The notes under the pieces are model-generated. The model saw only the letters and a program-made list of their open reading frames with translations, was not told the DNA's origin and did no database searches. Shown one piece after another: positions 7,241-13,989 of a DNA stretch of 20,450 bases. The position numbers and the translations under genes were made by a program. Origin of the DNA: JBFHKO01 sp041595355 (GTDB lineage Bacteria; Pseudomonadota; Gammaproteobacteria; Enterobacterales; Aeromonadaceae); NCBI GenBank assembly GCA_041595355.1, contig JBFHKO010000019.1, forward strand, positions 1-20,450, in the 5' to 3' direction. Position 1 is the stretch's first letter. Each line of letters opens with the position of its first letter.

Positions 7241-7266
7241 GCAAAGGGGCCCTGGGGCCCCCTTGC
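7241..7266. terminator. Hairpin between convergent greA and yhbY
   Basis: GCAAAGGGGCC and GGCCCCCTTGC form a stem of about 10 pairs with one mismatch and a four-base loop. It lies 16 bases after the greA stop and 21 bases after the yhbY stop, so it could serve both strands. Neither side has a proper T-run, so efficiency is uncertain. Confidence 0.5.
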
Positions 7267-7287
7267 ATGTTCCGCGGTGCGGCCGGC

Positions 7288-7584
7288 TTACTTCTTGGGC
7301 AGGCTGATCTTGGCATCCGCGCTGGGTCGATACAGGGTCAGCATGTTGCCGATGGCCTGGACTTCGGTGGCCGCGGTTTCGCGGACGATGGCGGCAATGA
7401 TGAGCTGCTTGGTGTCGCGATCGGGGGCCGAAATCTTGACCTTGATCAGCTCGTGATGTTGCAGGGCGCCGTCGATTTCGGCCAGCACACCTTCGGTCAG
7501 GCCATGTTGTCCCAGCAGGACCACGGGTTTCAGGCTATGAGCCATACCTTTCAGATATTGCTTCTGTTTGGTCGTCAGATTCAT
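7288..7584 (-). CDS. yhbY: Ribosome assembly RNA-binding protein YhbY (CRM domain)
   Basis: YhbY is a small CRM-domain RNA-binding protein that associates with pre-50S particles in E. coli. The protein has 98 residues, against 97 in E. coli, starting MNLTTKQKQYLKGMAHSLKPVV. It contains the CRM signature GLTEGVLAEIDGALQHHELIKVKI and the C-terminus LYRPSADAKISLPKK. The ATG at 7584 matches the family start. An in-frame upstream start at 7635 would add 17 residues of unrelated sequence and would run into the divergent promoter region. It is divergent from rlmE, another 50S assembly gene, the same arrangement as in E. coli. Confidence 0.95.
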   Translation of the reverse strand: MNLTTKQKQYLKGMAHSLKPVVLLGQHGLTEGVLAEIDGALQHHELIKVKISAPDRDTKQLIIAAIVRETAATEVQAIGNMLTLYRPSADAKISLPKK

Positions 7585-7608
7585 GGCAATGTTCTTCGTC
7601 TTCACAGG

Positions 7609-7637
7609 GTTGAAAGCGCGGCATTTTACCCCCATCT
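7609..7637 (+). promoter_or_regulatory. Sigma-32 heat-shock promoter of rlmE-ftsH
   Basis: GTTGAAA (7609-7615), a 14-bp spacer and CCCCATCT (7630-7637). One base of the -35 differs from CTTGAAA, and the -10 fits CCCCATNT completely. The -10 lies 45 bases upstream of the rlmE ATG. In E. coli, rlmE and ftsH form a heat-shock operon, which supports the call. Confidence 0.82.
7623..7628 (-). promoter_or_regulatory. Possible -10 box of yhbY promoter
   Basis: On the minus strand TAAAAT (7628-7623) matches the sigma-70 -10 consensus at 5 of 6 positions, 39 bases upstream of the yhbY start. No clear -35 box lies 16-18 bp upstream. It sits between the -35 and -10 elements of the divergent heat-shock promoter. 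Confidence 0.35.
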
Positions 7638-7681
7638 GATGACTAATACTAATAACCTTTATGGTTTGAGTGTGGATTTAC

Positions 7682-8311
7682 ATGAGTAAAAAAAAGCGTT
7701 CGCCCAGCTCCACCCGCTGGCTGAAGGAACATTTTGATGACAAATATGTGCAGCAGGCCCAGAAAAAGGGGCTGCGCTCCCGTGCCGTGTTCAAGATTGA
7801 CGAGATACAGCAGCGCGATCGCCTGTTCCGCCCCGGCATGACGGTGGTGGACCTGGGGGCGGCGCCCGGCGGTTGGTCCCAATTTGCGGTGGAGCAGGTG
7901 GGCAGCAAGGGGCGGGTCATCGCCTGTGATCTGCTGCCCATGGATCCCATTGCCGGGGTGGACTTCCTGCAGGGCGATTTTCGCGAAGAGGCGGTACTGC
8001 AGGTGCTGCTGGAGCGTGTCGGTGAGGGCAAGGTGGATGTCATCATGTCCGACATGGCGCCGAATATGACCGGCACCCCCGCCGTGGATCAGCCCCGCTC
8101 CATGTATCTGGTGGAGCTGGCCCTCGACATGTGCCGGCAGGTACTGACCCCCAAGGGCAGTTTTGTGGTCAAGGTATTCCAGGGCTCGGGTTTCGAGGAG
8201 TATCTGAAGGAAATCCGCACCCTGTTCGGGGCGGTAAAGGTCAGAAAACCGGACTCTTCCCGCGCCCGATCACGGGAAGTCTACATTGTGGCTACAGCTT
8301 TTAAACTGTAG
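7682..8311 (+). CDS. rlmE: 23S rRNA (uridine 2552-2'-O) methyltransferase RlmE (RrmJ/FtsJ)
   Basis: RlmE methylates the 2'-OH of U2552 in the peptidyl-transferase A loop of 23S rRNA, using S-adenosylmethionine, late in 50S assembly. The protein has 209 residues, identical in length to E. coli. The SAM-binding motif VVDLGAAPGGWSQ is clear. The catalytic K-D-K-E tetrad falls at Lys38, Asp124, Lys164 and Glu199. The ATG at 7682 (MSKKKRSPSS) gives the family start. An in-frame GTG at 7670 would add four residues. It is followed after 47 bases by ftsH, and a sigma-32 promoter precedes it, so both are probably heat-induced. Confidence 0.98.
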   Translation: MSKKKRSPSSTRWLKEHFDDKYVQQAQKKGLRSRAVFKIDEIQQRDRLFRPGMTVVDLGAAPGGWSQFAVEQVGSKGRVIACDLLPMDPIAGVDFLQGDFREEAVLQVLLERVGEGKVDVIMSDMAPNMTGTPAVDQPRSMYLVELALDMCRQVLTPKGSFVVKVFQGSGFEEYLKEIRTLFGAVKVRKPDSSRARSREVYIVATAFKL

Positions 8312-8358
8312 TAATCTGCTAAGAGATTCCCGAGGCAGCGGTCTGTGAGGTTATAGAT

Positions 8359-10323
8359 TTGAGTGATATGGCGAAAAACCTGATCCTGTGGTTGGTCATA
8401 GCGGTGGTGCTGATGTCGCTGTTCCAGAGCTTCAGTCCCAGCGATACGGCGGGCCGCCAGCTGGATTATTCCACCTTCGTGCGCGAAGTATCTCAGGATC
8501 AGATCCGCGAAGTGCGCATGGGCGACAAGGTGATCAATGGCGTCAAACGTGATGGTGAACGCTTCACCACCATACTGCCGGCCGAGGATCCTCAACTTAT
8601 CAACGATCTGTTGAACCATAACGTGCGTGTGGTGGGCAGCAAGCCGGAAGAGCCGAGCCTGTTGACCTCCATCTTCATCTCCTGGTTCCCCATGCTGTTG
8701 CTGATCGGGGTCTGGGTCTTCTTCATGCGCCAGATGCAGGGCGGTGGCGGCGGCAAGGGCGCCATGTCCTTCGGCAAGAGCCGTGCGCGCCTGATGGGTG
8801 AAGATCAAATCAAGACCACCTTTGCCGATGTCGCCGGTTGTGACGAGGCCAAGGAAGAGGTCAAGGAGCTGGTGGATTACCTGCGCGATCCGACCCGCTT
8901 CCAGAAGCTGGGCGGCAAGATCCCCAAGGGCATCCTGATGGTGGGGCAGCCGGGCACCGGTAAGACGCTGCTGGCCAAGGCCATCGCCGGCGAAGCCAAG
9001 GTGCCGTTCTTCACCATCTCCGGCTCCGATTTCGTGGAAATGTTCGTCGGTGTGGGCGCCTCACGGGTGCGTGACATGTTCGAACAGGCGAAGAAGTCCT
9101 CGCCCTGCATCGTGTTCATCGATGAAATCGACGCCGTCGGTCGCCAGCGGGGCGCCGGTCTCGGTGGTGGCCATGACGAACGTGAGCAGACCCTGAACCA
9201 GATGCTGGTGGAAATGGACGGTTTCGAAGGTCATGAGGCGGTCATCGTCATCGCGGCCACCAACCGTCCGGATGTGCTGGACCCGGCGCTGCTGCGTCCC
9301 GGCCGCTTCGACCGTCAGGTGGTGGTGGGCCTCCCGGATGTGCGCGGTCGCGAGCAGATCCTCAAGGTACACATGCGCAAGGTGCCCCTGGCCGATGATG
9401 TCGAGCCCTCGTTGATTGCCCGCGGCACGCCGGGGTTCTCCGGTGCCGATTTGGCCAACCTGGTGAACGAAGCGGCACTGTTTGCCGCCCGCGGTGACAA
9501 GCGTGTGGTCAGCATGCGCGAGTTCGAGCAGGCCAAGGACAAGATCATGTTGGGCGCGGAGCGCAAGTCCATGGTCATGACCGAGAGCGAGAAGGAGATG
9601 ACGGCCTACCACGAGGCGGGACATGCCATCGTCGGTCGCCTGGTGCCGGATCACGATCCCGTGTACAAGGTCTCCATCATTCCCCGTGGCCGCGCCCTGG
9701 GGGTGACCATGTACCTGCCGGAGCAGGATCGCTGGAGCCACTCCAAGCAGCATCTGGAGTCCATGATCTCCAGCCTCTATGGCGGTCGCATCGCCGAAGA
9801 GCTGCTCTACGGTCGCGAGAAGATGACCACCGGTGCCTCCAATGACATCGAGCGTGCCACCGAGATAGCCCGCAAGATGGTGACCCAGTGGGGCATGTCC
9901 GAAGAGTTGGGGCCCATGCTGTATGCCGAAGATGAGGGCGAGGTGTTCCTCGGCCGCTCGGTGGCCAAGGCCAAGCACATGTCGGATGACACGGCGCGGG
10001 CCATCGATGCCGAGATCAAGCACGTCATCAACCGCAACTACAATCGCGCCAAGCATATCCTGACCGAAAACATGGATATACTGCAGGCGATGAAGGATGC
10101 GCTGGTCAAGTACGAGACCATCGATGCCCACCAGATCGATGATCTGATGGCCCGTCGCGAGGTGCGTCCGCCGGCCAATTATGAGGATGACAACAAGGGT
10201 GGCCCGGCGACAGCTGCGGGTGGTGAGGATACGCCCAAGGCAACCGATACACCGCAATCCGAGGCGGATGACGACAAGTCGGAACATCGCAGCGAGACAG
10301 TGTCGAACAACTCCCCGACCTGA
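8359..10323 (+). CDS. ftsH: ATP-dependent zinc metalloprotease FtsH
   Basis: FtsH is a hexameric inner-membrane AAA+ protease that degrades misfolded membrane proteins and regulators such as sigma-32 and LpxC. With the TTG at 8359 it has 654 residues. Transmembrane segments lie at about 8-26 and 108-126, flanking a periplasmic domain. The Walker A motif is GQPGTGKT (196-203). The Walker B is FIDEID, and the second region of homology is TNRPDVLDPALLRPGRFDRQ. The zinc site is HEAGH (His418, Glu419, His422) with Asp496 as third ligand. GAGG (8347-8350) is 8 bases before the TTG, whereas the ATG at 8368 (MAKNLIL) lacks a well-placed site, so TTG is preferred but not certain. The tail is low-complexity and acidic. 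Confidence 0.98.
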   Translation: MSDMAKNLILWLVIAVVLMSLFQSFSPSDTAGRQLDYSTFVREVSQDQIREVRMGDKVINGVKRDGERFTTILPAEDPQLINDLLNHNVRVVGSKPEEPSLLTSIFISWFPMLLLIGVWVFFMRQMQGGGGGKGAMSFGKSRARLMGEDQIKTTFADVAGCDEAKEEVKELVDYLRDPTRFQKLGGKIPKGILMVGQPGTGKTLLAKAIAGEAKVPFFTISGSDFVEMFVGVGASRVRDMFEQAKKSSPCIVFIDEIDAVGRQRGAGLGGGHDEREQTLNQMLVEMDGFEGHEAVIVIAATNRPDVLDPALLRPGRFDRQVVVGLPDVRGREQILKVHMRKVPLADDVEPSLIARGTPGFSGADLANLVNEAALFAARGDKRVVSMREFEQAKDKIMLGAERKSMVMTESEKEMTAYHEAGHAIVGRLVPDHDPVYKVSIIPRGRALGVTMYLPEQDRWSHSKQHLESMISSLYGGRIAEELLYGREKMTTGASNDIERATEIARKMVTQWGMSEELGPMLYAEDEGEVFLGRSVAKAKHMSDDTARAIDAEIKHVINRNYNRAKHILTENMDILQAMKDALVKYETIDAHQIDDLMARREVRPPANYEDDNKGGPATAAGGEDTPKATDTPQSEADDDKSEHRSETVSNNSPT

Positions 10324-10346
10324 TGCATGGATCTTCTGCCGTCAAC

Positions 10347-10374
10347 ACCCCGGGTGCTCTGCCCGGGGTTTTTT
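10347..10374 (+). terminator. Rho-independent terminator after ftsH
   Basis: CCCCGGG (10348-10354) pairs with CCCGGGG (10362-10368), extended by A10347-T10369, with a 7-base loop and the T-run TTTTTTATT. It lies 24 bases after the ftsH stop and ends about 20 bases before the folP start. No folP promoter is visible in this short gap, so folP-glmM may depend on read-through. Confidence 0.9.
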
Positions 10375-10394
10375 ATTGGGGAACAACGACCTTG

Positions 10395-11240
10395 ATGCTT
10401 GAAAGCAAGGGGCGCAGCCTGAGCCTGGCCCGCCCGCAGATCATGGGGATCCTGAATGTGACGCCGGATTCCTTTTCCGATGGCGCCCGTTTCATGCCAC
10501 TGCCCCAGGCCCTGGCCCGGGCCGCACAGTTGGTCGAGGAGGGGGCGACCCTGCTCGATATCGGCGGCGAGTCGACCCGGCCGGGAGCGGCGGATGTCTC
10601 GCTGCAGGAAGAGCTGGATCGGGTCATGCCGGTGATTGAGGGGGTGGCGCGCGAGCTGGATGTGATGATCTCGGTGGATACCTCCAAGGCCCGGGTGATG
10701 AGCGAGGCCTGCCGTGCCGGCGCCCACCTCATCAACGACGTGCGCGCCCTGCAGGAGCCGGGGGCGCTGGCGGCGGCTGCCGCCAGTGAAGCGCTCATCT
10801 GCCTGATGCACATGCAGGGGCAGCCGCGCACCATGCAGCAGGCTCCCCGCTATGGCGATCTGTTCGGCGATATCGACGCCTTTTTCAGCCAGCGCATCGC
10901 CGCCTGCCAGGCCCAGGGCATTCCGGCCCGGCGCCTGTTGCTCGATCCCGGCTTCGGCTTCGGAAAGAGCCTGGAGCATAACTACCAGCTGCTGGGAGGG
11001 CTACGCCATTTTGCAGCCCACGGCTTGCCGCTGCTGGTGGGCATGTCCCGCAAGTCGATGATAGGCCAGTTACTGGCGCGCCCCGTGGATGAGCGACTGG
11101 CCGGCAGCCTGGCCGCCGCGCTGTTTGCGGTAAGCCAGGGAGCCGCTATCATACGGGTTCATGATGTCAGGCAGACCCATGACGCATTACGTGTATTCCT
11201 TTGTGCAGCAGACGCCTGCAGTGATAGAGAGCGGTTATGA
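10395..11240 (+). CDS. folP: Dihydropteroate synthase
   Basis: FolP condenses 6-hydroxymethyl-7,8-dihydropterin diphosphate with p-aminobenzoate to give dihydropteroate in folate synthesis. It is the target of sulfonamides. The protein has 281 residues, against 282 in E. coli, and is a TIM barrel. Conserved motifs are GILNVTPDSFSDG near the N-terminus, DIGGESTRPG, VDTSKARV, LINDVRAL, LLDPGFGFGKS, and GMSRKSMIGQLL. I chose the ATG at 10395 (MLESKGRSLSLARPQIMG) to fit the family. Earlier in-frame codons run back through the ftsH terminator and are not credible. An in-frame TTG directly before this ATG cannot be excluded. The stop overlaps the glmM start by four bases (ATGA), so the two are translationally coupled. 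Confidence 0.97.
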   Translation: MLESKGRSLSLARPQIMGILNVTPDSFSDGARFMPLPQALARAAQLVEEGATLLDIGGESTRPGAADVSLQEELDRVMPVIEGVARELDVMISVDTSKARVMSEACRAGAHLINDVRALQEPGALAAAAASEALICLMHMQGQPRTMQQAPRYGDLFGDIDAFFSQRIAACQAQGIPARRLLLDPGFGFGKSLEHNYQLLGGLRHFAAHGLPLLVGMSRKSMIGQLLARPVDERLAGSLAAALFAVSQGAAIIRVHDVRQTHDALRVFLCAADACSDRERL

Positions 11241-12571
11241 GCAGAAAACATTTTGGAACCGATGGCATTCGCGGCAAGGTCGGTGCGTTTCCCATCACGC
11301 CGGAGTTCGTGATGAAGCTGGGCTGGGCCGCCGGTCAGGTGCTGGCCAAACAGGGCAGCAAGAAGGTGCTGATCGGCAAGGATACCCGTATCTCCGGATA
11401 TATGCTGGAGGCGGCGCTGGAGGCGGGCCTGTCGGCCGCCGGCCTCAAGGCCGTGCTGCTGGGCCCCATGCCGACACCGGCGGTTGCCTATCTGACCCGC
11501 ACCTTTCGTGCCGAGGCCGGCGTGGTCATCAGTGCCTCCCATAATCCGTTTTACGACAATGGCATCAAGTTCTTCTCCACCGATGGCACCAAGCTGCCGG
11601 ACGAGGTGGAAGCCGACATCGAGCAGGCACTGGAGCAGACGCTGCACTGTGTGGACTCGGCCCTGCTTGGCAAGGCCAGCCGTATCGATGATGCTCCGGG
11701 CCGTTACATCGAATTTTGCAAGAGCACCTTTCCCGGCGATCTGAGCCTGGATGGCCTCAAGATAGTCGTGGATTGCGCTCACGGTGCCACCTATCACATC
11801 GCGCCCTCGGTATTTCGTGAGTTGGGGGCCGAGGTGGTGACCCTGGGCTGCAGCCCGGATGGCCTCAACATCAATGCCGATGTCGGCTCCACCGCGCCCG
11901 GGGCCCTGGTGGCCAAGGTGCTGGCGGAGGGGGCGGATCTGGGCGTGGCCTTCGATGGTGATGGCGATCGTCTGGTGATGGTCGATCATGGCGGCTACCT
12001 GCTGGATGGCGACGAACTGCTCTACATCATTGCCCGGCATGCCCAGCAGCAGGGACAACTGCGCGGCGGTGTCGTCGGTACCCTGATGAGCAATCTGGGA
12101 CTGGAGCTGGCCCTTCAGGCACTGGATATTCCGTTCGTGCGCGCCCAGGTGGGGGACCGCTATGTGATGGAGCTGCTCAAAGAGCACAACTGGCAGTTTG
12201 GCGGGGAGAACTCCGGCCATATCATCTGCCTGGATCAGACCACCACCGGTGATGGCATCATCGCCGCACTGCAGGTACTGAAGGCGATGCGGGTCGCGGG
12301 CACGGATCTGCAGCGACTGCGGGCCGGGGTCAGCAAGTTCCCCCAGGTGTTGGTCAATGTGCGTTTCACCGCCCGTCAGGATCCGTTGCAGGATGCCGGG
12401 GTTCAGGCGGCGGTACGCGCGGCCGAGCAGGCGCTGGATGGGCGCGGCCGGGTGTTGCTGCGCAAGTCCGGCACCGAGCCGCTGATCCGCGTCATGGTGG
12501 AAGGCGAGCAGGCTGCGCTGGTGGAGCGGCTGGCGCAGCAGATCGCCCGCCAGGTGGAGCAGGTTCCCTGA
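11237..12571 (+). CDS. glmM: Phosphoglucosamine mutase
   Basis: GlmM converts glucosamine-6-phosphate to glucosamine-1-phosphate, the step before GlmU on the way to UDP-GlcNAc for peptidoglycan and lipopolysaccharide. The protein has 444 residues, against 445 in E. coli. It starts MSRKHFGTDGIRGKVG. The active-site phosphoserine is Ser101 in ISASHNP. The magnesium loop is DGDGDR beginning at Asp240. The sugar-binding GGENSGH and the C-terminal phosphate-binding RKSGTEPLIRVMVEG are also present. The start overlaps the folP stop. The folP-glmM-secG order is the same as in E. coli. Confidence 0.98.
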   Translation: MSRKHFGTDGIRGKVGAFPITPEFVMKLGWAAGQVLAKQGSKKVLIGKDTRISGYMLEAALEAGLSAAGLKAVLLGPMPTPAVAYLTRTFRAEAGVVISASHNPFYDNGIKFFSTDGTKLPDEVEADIEQALEQTLHCVDSALLGKASRIDDAPGRYIEFCKSTFPGDLSLDGLKIVVDCAHGATYHIAPSVFRELGAEVVTLGCSPDGLNINADVGSTAPGALVAKVLAEGADLGVAFDGDGDRLVMVDHGGYLLDGDELLYIIARHAQQQGQLRGGVVGTLMSNLGLELALQALDIPFVRAQVGDRYVMELLKEHNWQFGGENSGHIICLDQTTTGDGIIAALQVLKAMRVAGTDLQRLRAGVSKFPQVLVNVRFTARQDPLQDAGVQAAVRAAEQALDGRGRVLLRKSGTEPLIRVMVEGEQAALVERLAQQIARQVEQVP

Positions 12572-12654
12572 GCCGTTTTTATGGCCAGATGGGCTGCCGA
12601 CGCCGCGCGGTTGCTGGTAAAATCGGCAAACGGGCGGTTTTTATAAAATTCTGC

Positions 12655-12683
12655 TTGTCTCCGTGATCCAGGCTGGCTAGTAT
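12655..12683 (+). promoter_or_regulatory. Candidate sigma-70 promoter of secG
   Basis: TTGTCT (12655-12660), a 17-bp spacer and TAGTAT (12678-12683), each matching consensus at 4 of 6 positions with ideal spacing. It lies in the 195-base gap between glmM and secG and would give a leader of about 75 bases. Otherwise the gap holds only an AT-rich stretch (12637-12650) and the secG ribosome-binding site. Confidence 0.5.
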
Positions 12684-12766
12684 GAGCCCGCCTTCACAGG
12701 GAAGGGGTTGAGCAGTCGACCCACGCCGCATAGCGAGCCTGGGAAGTAGCGAAAGGGTAGGATGTC

Positions 12767-13105
12767 ATGTACGAAATTTTATTGGTCGTCTATCTGCTTA
12801 TCGCGCTGGCCATCATCGGTCTGGTGCTGATACAGCAAGGCAAGGGTGCAGGCATGGGGGCCTCTTTCGGTTCCGGCGCATCCAATACAGTGTTCGGCTC
12901 GTCTGGCTCAAGCAACTTTCTGACCCGGACCACCGCAGTACTGGCAACGCTGTTCTTCGTGATCAGCCTGGTGCTGGGTGCCATGACCAACAATCGCACT
13001 GCGCCTGCCCAGAATTGGACAGATTTGAGCGAACCTGCTGCTAAGCAGGTTGAGCAAGCGGTCACCGACGCGCCGGTCAACAAGGACGCTGACGTACCCA
13101 ACTAA
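12767..13105 (+). CDS. secG: Preprotein translocase subunit SecG
   Basis: SecG is a small inner-membrane subunit of the SecYEG channel that aids SecA-driven protein export. The protein has 112 residues, against 110 in E. coli. It has two transmembrane helices (about residues 3-22 and 52-72). Between them is the conserved cytoplasmic loop QQGKGAGMGASFGSGASNTVFGS (split here into its parts QQGKGAGMGASFG and FGSSGSSNFLTR). The tail is Ala/Gln/Asp-rich. The ATG at 12767 follows GTAGGA by about 6 bases. A tRNA-Leu gene begins 8 bases after the stop, so the tRNA is probably cut from the secG transcript. Confidence 0.97.
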   Translation: MYEILLVVYLLIALAIIGLVLIQQGKGAGMGASFGSGASNTVFGSSGSSNFLTRTTAVLATLFFVISLVLGAMTNNRTAPAQNWTDLSEPAAKQVEQAVTDAPVNKDADVPN

Positions 13106-13113
13106 GTTTTAAC

Positions 13114-13199
13114 GCCGAGCTGGTGGAATTGGTAGACACGCTATCTTGAGGGGGTAGTGCCTATTAGGCGTGCGGGTTCAAGTCCCGCGCTCGGCACCA
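13114..13199 (+). tRNA. leuU: tRNA-Leu, anticodon GAG
   Basis: The sequence folds as a class II tRNA of 86 bases with encoded CCA. The acceptor stem is GCCGAGC/GCTCGGC. The anticodon stem is CTATC/GGTAG with the loop TTGAGGG, placing GAG at 13148-13150. A long variable arm and the TTCAAGTC T-loop are present. It closely matches E. coli leuU, which also follows secG. It reads CUC and CUU leucine codons. No separate promoter is visible between secG and the tRNA. Confidence 0.97.
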
Positions 13200-13221
13200 A
13201 TTACTGTTAATGTCGTATTAC

Positions 13222-13250
13222 TTGATACCTGTAAAGTAAACGACTATAGT
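13222..13250 (+). promoter_or_regulatory. Sigma-70 promoter of the initiator tRNA operon
   Basis: TTGATA (13222-13227), a 17-bp spacer and TATAGT (13245-13250), each matching consensus at 5 of 6 positions. The -10 lies 16 bases before the mature tRNA 5' end, so transcription should start about 10 bases upstream of it. This is probably the main promoter for tRNA-fMet and, by read-through, for rimP-nusA-infB. Confidence 0.88.
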
Positions 13251-13266
13251 GTTGCACGTTTTCGGA

Positions 13267-13343
<77 letters not shown>

Positions 13344-13402
13344 TCTTCACGTTCTCCGAGTTGGAGACGGTCGTCGCAAGACGGCAATCAGGGTCCAGTA
13401 GG

Positions 13403-13432
13403 AAAGCCCCGATTTGAGATCGGGGCTTTTTG
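13403..13432 (+). terminator. Terminator after the initiator tRNA
   Basis: AAAGCCCCGAT (13403-13413) pairs perfectly over 11 positions with ATCGGGGCTTT (13419-13429), with loop TTGAG and T-run. It lies 60 bases after the tRNA and 85 bases before rimP. In E. coli a comparable terminator lies between metY and rimP and is partly read through, so it probably sets the ratio of tRNA to mRNA. Confidence 0.92.
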
Positions 13433-13516
13433 TTATCTGAGATTTGCACTTGCCAGGCGAGTGTTTGTCATACTTCTGGGCTAGATATGCCCTTTTTTCG
13501 TTTATGGAGGGTCGCT

Positions 13517-13975
13517 TTGGCTACGTTGGAACAACGCCTGACTCATTTGTTTGAGCCGTCGGTGGAGGCCCTGGGCTATGCGCTCTGGGGCGTCGAGTAT
13601 GTTCGTGCCGGCAAACATTCCACGCTGCGGATCTACATCGATCATCCCGATGGCATCAATGTTGACGATTGTGCCGAAGTGAGCGCGCAGATCAGTGCCG
13701 TGCTGGATGTCGAGGATCCCATCAGCAATGAGTATTTCCTCGAGGTCTCCTCTCCGGGGCTGGAGCGCCCTCTCATCAAGCTGACCCATTTCCAACAGTA
13801 TATCGGCCACCAGGTGGCAGTAACACTGCGCATGGCCGTCAATAACAGGCGCAAGTATAAAGGCGTTATCAAACAAGTAGATGGCGAGATGATCACGCTC
13901 ACCGTCGAGGGTAACGATGAAATTATGGCCTTTGCCAACATTCAACAGGCAAATCTGATCCCGAACTTTGATTAA
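13517..13975 (+). CDS. rimP: Ribosome maturation factor RimP
   Basis: RimP assists 30S subunit maturation, acting on the S19/head region. The protein has 152 residues, against 150 in E. coli, starting MATLEQRLTHLFEPSVEALGY. It contains STLRIYIDHPDGINVDDCAEVS, LDVEDPISNEYFLEVSSPGL and the C-terminal Sm-like domain LRMAVNNRRKYKGVIK. I chose the TTG at 13517 because GGAGG (13506-13510) lies 6 bases before it and the length fits the family. The ATG at 13487 has no ribosome-binding site, and starts further upstream fall inside the terminator. It is followed by nusA after 14 bases. Confidence 0.95.
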   Translation: MATLEQRLTHLFEPSVEALGYALWGVEYVRAGKHSTLRIYIDHPDGINVDDCAEVSAQISAVLDVEDPISNEYFLEVSSPGLERPLIKLTHFQQYIGHQVAVTLRMAVNNRRKYKGVIKQVDGEMITLTVEGNDEIMAFANIQQANLIPNFD

Positions 13976-13989
13976 CGAGGCTATCGGAG

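Noticed and set aside
9061..10287. A 408-codon minus-strand open frame opposite ftsH
   Set aside because: It is a shadow of ftsH with no family resemblance and no start signals.
12617..12650. Imperfect inverted repeat TAAAATCG / CGGTTTTTA after glmM
   Set aside because: It needs a bulge and has a weak AT stem with little GC core, so it is not convincing as a terminator.
13478..13498. GGGC-TAGATAT-GCCC followed by six Ts, upstream of rimP
   Set aside because: The stem has only four pairs, and a much stronger terminator lies 50 bases upstream. It could be a weak pause site but is not supportable as a terminator.
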